From positions 1-11,991 of the forward strand of contig CABSMZ010000045.1 in the NCBI GenBank assembly GCA_902478875.1: a DNA stretch of 11,991 bases, read 5' to 3'. Below are positions 6,777 through 11,991 of this stretch, in pieces (the stretch's first letter is position 1; each line of letters begins with the position of its first letter). Origin of the DNA: an uncultured Collinsella sp. (lineage in GTDB: Bacteria > Actinomycetota > Coriobacteriia > Coriobacteriales > Coriobacteriaceae). Under the pieces are notes generated by a model. The model was not told where the DNA came from and did not search any database. It was given only the letters and a program-made list of their open reading frames with translations. Both the position numbers and the translations under genes were made by a program.

Positions 6777-9700
6777 CTACCGACGTTTGGTGAACACGAA
6801 CACGCCGACGATGGCGAGACCGATGACGCCGGCGGCAACGCCAACAATGGCGAGCGGGTTGGTGCCAGTCTCCTGCTCGGAAGCACTAGAGGACTTCTTA
6901 GCAGTGGTCGTAGAAGCAGCACCCGTATCGGACTTGGAATCGGACTTCTTGTCGGACTTCTTGTCGGACTTGCTGTCCTTCTTGTCAGACTTCTTCTCGT
7001 CCTTCTTATCGGACTTATCGGAGTCCTTCTTGTCGGACTTGTTGTCCTTGGTCTCGGTCTTGGTCGACACCGTCGTCTTGGTCGTCGGCTTATGACCCGG
7101 GGCGACAGCGCCGCCCTTCGAGCCGGAGCCGGAATCCGTGCCAGTGCCAGTGCCAGAACCAGTACCGGTACCAGAACCGCCGCCGCCATTCGAACCAGCG
7201 CCGCCATTACCGCCAGGGTTAACGGCATTCTTGGTCCACTTGGCATACAGCGTCAGATCGGCCGTCACCGGCGTGCTAAAGTCATACGCCTGCGTGCAAG
7301 CCTCATCGGTATACCAACCGCCGAAAGTGTAGCCATCGCGCGTCGGATCGGCCGGCTTGACCAGCTTGCCATCGGCCGTGGCAACAAACTTAGTGTCGCA
7401 AGCAGACCCGCCGTTGGAATTAAAGGCAACCGTCCAAGACTCGACAGCTCCAAGTTTAAACAGCGTGCCCGAATCATTAATGTAGTAGAGATTGCCAGAA
7501 GCATCGGCAATGACCGGAGAGTCACAGTACTGGTAATGGCCAGCCGCATCATAAATCTGCGTCGCCTCTGCATCGCCGAGCGTATAGCGATACACCCCAC
7601 CACCAGCAGAGTAGCTGACGTAGTCCTTGCTATCCGCGCTATTAACGGTGAAGTACACATAGGTTTTGCCGCCCTGAACACTCACCAGCGGAGTAGCAGC
7701 AATACCGTTAAATCCGGCCGGTAGCTCTTTACCGTCAGCAGCGGTGACCATCGTGGTCTTACCAGTCTTCAGATTATAGAGAACCAGAGCAGATCCAGTA
7801 GCCGTCTGCCCACCGACAATCAAGTTGTCGCCAGACATCGCCGGGGCGCTCATGTTATTCGTGAGACCCAGGTCGACCGTCTTCTGCTCGCTCAGCACGC
7901 CCTTCGCCGAAAGCGAAATCACATGGAGCTTTCCGTCGTGCGTCATCTGATAGAAGGTCGAGCCATTGGACGGATCGGCGACGCAGTCAGCGTTCGCAAG
8001 GGTGCCGAGCTTCATGGTCGAAACGACATCGCCCGTTGCCTTATCAATGCACTTAAGCGTACCTGCGCTCGTGGGGACGATGGCGTACTTATCCGTCAGG
8101 GCAGCGCCAGTCCAATAATAGCCCTCAGCTGCGTCGATGTTCTGCCAAGAGACTTCGCCTGTGGTGATCTTGATGCGCGTAAAGGAACCGTTGGCGTATT
8201 TCTTCCCATCAGCCGTGCCTACATAGACGTACTCGCCGTCCGAAACGACGGTGCAGGAGCTCTGCGTCAAGTCCGTCAAACCAGGCGTCAGCCACTTGCA
8301 GATCAGCTTGTCTGCAGTAATCGCCTGGACCGCACCGCCGTTGAGCGGAACGATGATAAGGCCATTGGTATAGATCGGACGAGAGGTATAGCTCACCTTG
8401 GAGGCGAGCGGCGCAGAGGCAACCTTTTTGCCCGTGGACGAATCGATCTTAATGAGCTCGTTCTCGGTCGCGATGTACACAAAGCCGTTAGCAATGACAG
8501 GCTCGCTGCAGTTGGCATACTGCTGACCAGACTCGGCCTTCCAATCGAAGGCCCACTTAAGACCGGCGGCCTGCGCAGGCGTCTTGGCATCCGTTACGGT
8601 CGAACCGTTGCCACTGTTGCCGTAGCCGGCCCACTCGGCATCCCAATCAGGAGTCGTCGCGCTCGGATCCACGACAATCTTGTCGGGATCGGGCATGGGC
8701 GAATTATCGGTGGTATAGGCAAGCGTGACCTTATCGCCGCTCTTGAGCGTAATCTGATTGGCGCAGAGTAAGGAGGGCTCTCCGTTGATATACAGATGCC
8801 AATATTTATTGGTCGCAGCATCCCAACCATACGGCTTGTGATCGAACGGCGAAGTAATGGAATTCAGGAACCAGTACTCACCACTCTGGGAGCCGTTGTA
8901 CGCAACGCCCTTGGCCTTCAGAACTGCCTCAATAAGGTTCTGGGCCGTGGAGCCTTCGGGCAGAGAAACATTGCTTGCCGTGCCCCAACGCGTATTGTTC
9001 CCGTTGACATCGGGACCGATAACATCGGCGGATCCAAGCACCTGACCGGGGAGGGCATCGGCGTCAGCACCATACATAAAGGTGACGGCATCGCCCTCAT
9101 GGAGCTCGTAGGCACCGGCGCCAACGTCGGCGAACTTGCCATTTACGTAGAAGCGCCAATAGCTATTGGTCGCAGCATCCCAGCCATAGGACTTACCATC
9201 GAACGGCGAATAAATGCCGTTGAGGAACCAGCCCCAAGACGATTCGCTAGCATCGAGCTTAAGGCCGGTCTGCTCAAGGAGATCCTTGGCAGTGGAGCCT
9301 GCCTTGAGACTCGTCTGGCCCGTCGAAGCCCAAACCTGCTGCTTGCCGTCCTTGTCCTTACCGAGAACCTGAACAGAAGCATGGACAGAATCGGAGGGCA
9401 GCTGGTCGCCCCAGCCACCGTAGAACCACGTAACGGTATCGCCGGCATGGATGGTGACATTGTCCGCCGTATAGTCACTCGACTTGCCGTTGATGAACAG
9501 CTGCCAATAGGTCGAATAATCTTGGGGCGTACCCAGCTCAACACCGTTGTACTTAAGGCTCAGAATGAAGGAGCCCGCAGCAACGGCGTCAATGTCGTTC
9601 GCCTCGAGTGCGACCTTCGTAAGATCAAGCGCGCTCGAGCCGGACGTCACCACATACTGCGCGTTATCGACCCAAGCCTGAGTCTTGCCCTGGGCATCGC

Positions 9701-10616
9701 GACCAATGACGGTCACATTTGCGGCAACCTGGTCCTTAACGACAGGGGACGCGCTACCAGCCGTATAGGCAAACTCAACCTTCTGCCCCTGGGTGAGCTT
9801 AACGCTGCTCGCGCCAACCGAGGAAGACGCACCGTCGACGAACAGCTGCCAGAAGGCATAAGTCGTCGGATCGAAGGCAAGCGTACGGCCATCGCTCGGG
9901 GATGTGATGCTTTTGAGGTAGAAACCGTATGCCGTGTTCGGATCGTAGTCTGCCTTGAAGCCCGTCTTCTGCTGCAGCTTAACGAAGGCATCCGCAGCCG
10001 TCGCGCCCTCGTCGAGCTTGAGCTGCGTGGGTGCCACCCAGGTCTGAGCCTTGCCGTCGGCATCGGTGCCGATAATCGAGAACGAGACCTCGACTTGCTT
10101 CTTGGCGACATCGCCGGTTTCTGTCGGGTTCTCCGTCTGGACGGCAGTCGCGGCGGCAGATCCTGCTTGGCCAGCGGATGCCGTCGAAGACTGCTCGCTC
10201 GTAGCAGGGCTCTCCCCCGTCGCCGAGCCTTCGTCGCCAGTTGCTGCCTCTGTTGTGGCGGCACTAGCTGCAGGCGCGCCCTCGGAATCCGAGACCTCGG
10301 TGCCGCTCTGCTCGGCGGTACCGCCCGCAAGCGCTGCGTCCTCGCCCGGCGTCGCAGCCTGAGCCACAGCCTCGGCAATGCCCTCGGCGCCCTCGGCCCA
10401 CAGTTGAGCCGGCGTGGTGCCAAAGGCCATCGCGAAGGCCAGGAATGCCACCAGGCCGCGCTTGGCTACACCGCGTGCAATCGCGCCACGACGATGCAAC
10501 GAGGCGCGCTCACGCTCGTCCTCAAACATATCCATTTGTCCCCCATTGTCTGTACTTGGAGCGTTGCCTTGAGGCTGCCCCACGTCATCGCGCATGTTGC
10601 GCTCGAGTTCCCCCAT
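6777..10616 (-). CDS. Large surface protein: 4x DUF4430, PQQ-like beta-propeller, InlB repeat, C-terminal anchor; B12-riboswitch controlled
   Basis: 1279 residues. A long basic N-region and hydrophobic core (about 54-66), with probable cleavage near A74 (QLWA|EG), form a secretion signal. After an Ala/Ser/Glu/Thr-rich spacer (75-170) come four DUF4430 domains (about 174-287, 299-401, 411-517, 528-636). Each has a T/A-W strand, an EGxTAxD-like helix, a W-x-x-[FY]-[IV]-[ND]-G strand and a final GDxVxxxY strand. Residues about 690-1056 hold eight propeller-type repeats (VIANGFVYIATENELIKIDSSTG style). An InlB/Listeria-Bacteroides repeat follows (1060-1127: VAFNSNGG, PTRDGYTFGGWYTD, LTLYAKW). Then come a Gly/Ser/Thr stretch, a Lys/Asp/Ser-rich stalk (1190-1230), a transmembrane helix (about 1254-1275) and KRR. 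The start ATG 10616 has GGAGGGAAGGGG upstream; ATG 10535 (residue 28) is a possible shorter start. Controlled by the upstream cobalamin riboswitch, so a surface B12-capture role is inferred. The propeller could instead scaffold or bind another ligand. Confidence 0.9.
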   Translation of the reverse strand: MGELERNMRDDVGQPQGNAPSTDNGGQMDMFEDERERASLHRRGAIARGVAKRGLVAFLAFAMAFGTTPAQLWAEGAEGIAEAVAQAATPGEDAALAGGTAEQSGTEVSDSEGAPAASAATTEAATGDEGSATGESPATSEQSSTASAGQAGSAAATAVQTENPTETGDVAKKQVEVSFSIIGTDADGKAQTWVAPTQLKLDEGATAADAFVKLQQKTGFKADYDPNTAYGFYLKSITSPSDGRTLAFDPTTYAFWQLFVDGASSSVGASSVKLTQGQKVEFAYTAGSASPVVKDQVAANVTVIGRDAQGKTQAWVDNAQYVVTSGSSALDLTKVALEANDIDAVAAGSFILSLKYNGVELGTPQDYSTYWQLFINGKSSDYTADNVTIHAGDTVTWFYGGWGDQLPSDSVHASVQVLGKDKDGKQQVWASTGQTSLKAGSTAKDLLEQTGLKLDASESSWGWFLNGIYSPFDGKSYGWDAATNSYWRFYVNGKFADVGAGAYELHEGDAVTFMYGADADALPGQVLGSADVIGPDVNGNNTRWGTASNVSLPEGSTAQNLIEAVLKAKGVAYNGSQSGEYWFLNSITSPFDHKPYGWDAATNKYWHLYINGEPSLLCANQITLKSGDKVTLAYTTDNSPMPDPDKIVVDPSATTPDWDAEWAGYGNSGNGSTVTDAKTPAQAAGLKWAFDWKAESGQQYANCSEPVIANGFVYIATENELIKIDSSTGKKVASAPLASKVSYTSRPIYTNGLIIVPLNGGAVQAITADKLICKWLTPGLTDLTQSSCTVVSDGEYVYVGTADGKKYANGSFTRIKITTGEVSWQNIDAAEGYYWTGAALTDKYAIVPTSAGTLKCIDKATGDVVSTMKLGTLANADCVADPSNGSTFYQMTHDGKLHVISLSAKGVLSEQKTVDLGLTNNMSAPAMSGDNLIVGGQTATGSALVLYNLKTGKTTMVTAADGKELPAGFNGIAATPLVSVQGGKTYVYFTVNSADSKDYVSYSAGGGVYRYTLGDAEATQIYDAAGHYQYCDSPVIADASGNLYYINDSGTLFKLGAVESWTVAFNSNGGSACDTKFVATADGKLVKPADPTRDGYTFGGWYTDEACTQAYDFSTPVTADLTLYAKWTKNAVNPGGNGGAGSNGGGGSGTGTGSGTGTGTDSGSGSKGGAVAPGHKPTTKTTVSTKTETKDNKSDKKDSDKSDKKDEKKSDKKDSKSDKKSDKKSDSKSDTGAASTTTAKKSSSASEQETGTNPLAIVGVAAGVIGLAIVGVFVFTKRR
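6927..7046 (-). repeat. Lys-Ser-Asp codon repeat encoding a charged stalk
   Basis: Codons 1191-1230 of the large surface protein are a degenerate tandem repeat of SDKK/KKSD/KKDS units. On the + strand it appears as recurring TCGGACTTCTTG. The product is a highly charged, unstructured segment between the repeat domains and the membrane anchor, probably spanning the wall. Such repeats can change in length by slippage. Confidence 0.7.
8709..10097 (-). repeat. Array of four DUF4430 domains within the surface protein
   Basis: Four tandem copies of about 100-115 residues. Copies 1, 3 and 4 share the signature 'I..SP.DG/HK..GWDAAT..YW..Y[VI]NG'; copy 2 is the most diverged and lacks the SPFDG segment. 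Copies 3 and 4 are alike even in DNA: ATTGGTCGCAGCATCCCA is identical at 9165-9182 and 8808-8825, and ATCGAACGGCGAA also recurs. This points to a recent duplication or gene conversion between them. Confidence 0.75.
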
Positions 10617-10643
10617 CGGGGTCCCCTTCCCTCCAGAGCCCTA

Positions 10644-10677
10644 TGCACACCGGCGGCATACGCCGCGGCAACGTGCA
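10644..10677 (-). other. Leader hairpin between riboswitch and start codon (expression platform candidate)
   Basis: The leader RNA can fold with outer TGCAC (10677-10673) to GTGCA (10648-10644) and inner GCGGC-GTAT-GCCGC. No T-run follows, so it is not an intrinsic terminator. It lies between the riboswitch core and the ribosome site (GGAGGG at 10634-10629), which fits control of translation initiation. The start codon is itself flanked by CCCC and GGGGG, which could pair across it. Confidence 0.45.
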
Positions 10678-10850
10678 AGATGGGAGGCGATCCGACTTAA
10701 CCTTAACGGCTCGGGCACGTCGTCCGATCTGCGACGCGAGCATCCCGAGCCAAGAGGAATTACGGTTACTGGTACAGCCGGGGACTTGCACCCCGATTCT
10801 CCCAAACGCGCAGGAAAACCGCGCATTCGTGCGTCTCCGCACCACCATCT
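10678..10850 (-). ncRNA. Cobalamin (B12) riboswitch
   Basis: On the minus strand the conserved core (10803-10760) reads GGGAGAATC, then GGGGTGCAAGTCCCC, GGCTGTACCAGTAACC and GTAA. This matches the family pattern GGGAA...GGTGCAAATCC...GCTG.CC.G.AAC.GTAA, as in the btuB leader. Next comes a peripheral arm closed by GGCTCGGG (10751-10744) and CCCGAGCC (10715-10708). The 3' B12-box-like segment AAGTCGGATCGCCTCCC (10698-10682) follows. AGATGG (10850-10845) pairs with CCATCT (10683-10678) to close P1, giving about 173 nt. GTGCG-GAGA-CGCAC forms a small hairpin near the 5' end. Cobalamin binding normally represses the gene downstream. Here that is the large DUF4430/propeller surface protein 61 bases further on. 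Confidence 0.87.
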
Positions 10851-10860
10851 AGGCCATCGA

Positions 10861-10888
10861 TTAATACCGTCAATATGCTATCACGCAA
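10861..10888 (-). promoter_or_regulatory. Putative promoter of the riboswitch operon
   Basis: On the minus strand TTGCGT (10888-10883) and TATTAA (10866-10861) are 16 bases apart, or ATTAAT with 17. Transcription would start near 10853, just before the riboswitch 5' stem, which supports the call despite modest hexamer matches. The -35 overlaps the T-run of the ABC1-kinase terminator. Confidence 0.45.
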
Positions 10889-10914
10889 AAGGGCCTCGCA
10901 CGCAGGCGAAGCCC
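10887..10914 (-). terminator. Rho-independent terminator of the ABC1-kinase gene
   Basis: On the minus strand GGGCTTCGC (10914-10906) pairs with GCGAGGCCC (10899-10891), with one G-U pair and a six-base loop, followed by TTTT (10890-10887). It lies about 50 bases after the kinase stop codon and separates that gene from the B12 operon. Confidence 0.85.
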
Positions 10915-10965
10915 AAGGTAAAAGCTATTGTTTGCGATAGGAGAATGCGGTGACGGTCGCAGCCT

Positions 10966-11991
10966 CTAGTGCTTGCCGCCGTGGCTGTTGAGCCAGATAT
11001 TGCGACCCAGCATAAGCGCCAGCACCAGCGCGCTCACGTAGCCCATAAAGCCAATGACTGGGATACCAAACACAACCGGCTCGATGCGTGCATAGTACAC
11101 CACCGACGAACCGATAAACAGACCGGCGATAACGATAGCCATCGACATGCGGTCGATAATCCCACCTAGCTGTCGCAGCGCCTTATCGCTGCTCATGATC
11201 TGCGTGTTCACCTTAAGCTGGCCGCGCGTGAGCATGCGCGAAGCCAAGCCCAGATACTCGGCTGCCTCAAGCGAGCCTTTTGCCGCGCGATAACTGCTCG
11301 CTGCAAAGTCGCGGCTCATCTCGCGCATGCGGGCATAGGCGCTCTTCTCGTTTTTGATGTGCGTCTGGATGATCTGGATCATGTTGACGTTGGGCATGTA
11401 CTCGGTCAACAGGCCCTCGAGCGTCACCATGCCGCGGGCGAACATCGTCACCACGCTCGGCAGCTCAACGTCATTTTTGCGCGCGAGGTTTAACAGCGAG
11501 GTCAAAAACTCGCCGATATCCAGATCCTTCAGGTCAAGGCCCGCAAAGTCAGCCACGATAAAGTCCAAATCGGACAAAAAGGCCGAATGATCGAGCTCAG
11601 CCGAGTCGCCACGCGTCACGGCGAAGCGCATGAGCGAATCCTTGAGCTTTGGCACGTCGCCCTCGGCCACGGCAAAGATCATATCCTTGACGATGCCACG
11701 GTCGTGGCTCGACATGCGTCCGACCATGCCCAAGTCGATAAAGTAGACAATTCCGTCTTTGAGGATGATGTTTCCCGCATGCGGGTCGGCATGGAAAAAG
11801 CCGTCGTCGAGCACCTGCGTCGAATAGTCCTCGACAATCGCCGAGCCGATCTTTTCCAGGTCATAGCCCTCGGCCACCAAGCGTTCAGGATCGGCGATCG
11901 AAATGCCGTCGACGTAGTCCATAACCACCACGTGCTCGGTGCACAGGTCCAGATAGGATTTAGGGCACGTCACGCCATGAACGCTCTTATG
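10966..11991 (-). CDS. ABC1/UbiB-family protein kinase-like protein, partial (N-terminus beyond window)
   Basis: The 341 residues in the window are the C-terminal part of an ABC1/UbiB (AarF) protein; the frame is open to base 11991, so the N-terminus lies outside. These atypical kinase-fold ATPases act at the membrane and in many bacteria support isoprenoid-quinone synthesis or lipid homeostasis. Visible marks are VVVMDYVDGI, the catalytic-loop equivalent FFHADPHAGNIIL, and the DFG-equivalent YFIDLGMVGRMS. A helical region follows, then two C-terminal transmembrane helices (AIVIAGLFIGSSVVYYA and a following stretch ending in LGRNIWLNSHGGKH). GTG 11973 is not the start: family-like sequence continues upstream (HKSVHG). 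It has its own terminator and is not part of the B12 operon. The client in this probably anaerobic host is unknown, perhaps menaquinone-related. Confidence 0.9.
   Translation of the reverse strand, partial: HKSVHGVTCPKSYLDLCTEHVVVMDYVDGISIADPERLVAEGYDLEKIGSAIVEDYSTQVLDDGFFHADPHAGNIILKDGIVYFIDLGMVGRMSSHDRGIVKDMIFAVAEGDVPKLKDSLMRFAVTRGDSAELDHSAFLSDLDFIVADFAGLDLKDLDIGEFLTSLLNLARKNDVELPSVVTMFARGMVTLEGLLTEYMPNVNMIQIIQTHIKNEKSAYARMREMSRDFAASSYRAAKGSLEAAEYLGLASRMLTRGQLKVNTQIMSSDKALRQLGGIIDRMSMAIVIAGLFIGSSVVYYARIEPVVFGIPVIGFMGYVSALVLALMLGRNIWLNSHGGKH

Noticed and set aside
6588..7724. 378-codon + strand frame with a Leu/Val/Gly-rich stretch resembling a membrane protein
   Set aside because: The hydrophobic run is the antisense of the Lys/Asp/Ser and Gly/Ser/Thr stalk repeats of the real gene; there is no start signal.
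8796..10700. 634-codon open frame on the + strand opposite the large surface-protein gene
   Set aside because: It is a mirror of the minus-strand gene: the translation is rich in Arg/Leu/Ile/Gly without domain structure, it has no ribosome site, and it runs antisense through the start and riboswitch region. High GC with biased codons keeps the antisense frame open.
1..11991. CRISPR arrays, tRNA or rRNA genes, insertion sequences
   Set aside because: No regular repeat-spacer pattern, no tRNA cloverleaf or rRNA sequence, and no transposase gene were recognised on either strand.

Overview
The window is GC-rich, densely coded DNA from a Gram-positive-type bacterium. Gene content points to an actinobacterial gut anaerobe of the class Coriobacteriia, most probably Collinsella or a relative: class III fructose-1,6-bisphosphatase, DegV, paired GtrA proteins, an ABC1 kinase, and large surface proteins with DUF4430 and InlB-type repeats behind a signal peptide. 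The genus is an inference; no rRNA or other marker is present. Bases 1-31 are not genomic: they match the Illumina Nextera transposase adapter, so this is a contig end with untrimmed library sequence.

Left part (32-4700). A truncated small membrane-protein gene runs leftwards off the contig end. Next come a rightward gene for an uncharacterised TIM-barrel-like protein (358-1449) with a strong terminator, a convergent DegV fatty-acid-binding protein (1531-2421), a roughly 320-bp AT-richer intergenic region full of short repeats and inverted repeats, and the rightward gluconeogenic gene fbp (2742-4658).

Middle (4737-5900). Two GtrA-family four-helix membrane proteins lie in tandem, separated by about 220 bp that holds a strong hairpin. 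A near-perfect terminator follows the second. A back-to-back terminator closes the leftward operon on the other side.

Right part (5919-10850). This is the most interesting region. A cobalamin (B12) riboswitch (10850 to 10678, minus strand) leads a two-gene leftward operon. The first gene encodes a 1279-residue secreted, surface-anchored protein with four DUF4430 domains, a PQQ-like beta-propeller, an InlB-type repeat, a long Lys/Asp/Ser-rich stalk and a C-terminal membrane anchor. The second gene, nine bases downstream, encodes a 282-residue membrane-anchored protein with a single DUF4430 domain. DUF4430 is related to the C-terminal domain of animal intrinsic factor and transcobalamin, and a beta-propeller (BtuG) is the surface B12 binder of Bacteroides. 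The inferred role is a cell-surface corrinoid-capture system switched off by B12. No ABC transporter is visible in the window.

Right edge (10966-11991). A leftward ABC1/UbiB-family kinase gene is cut by the window end. Its terminator overlaps the putative promoter of the riboswitch transcript.
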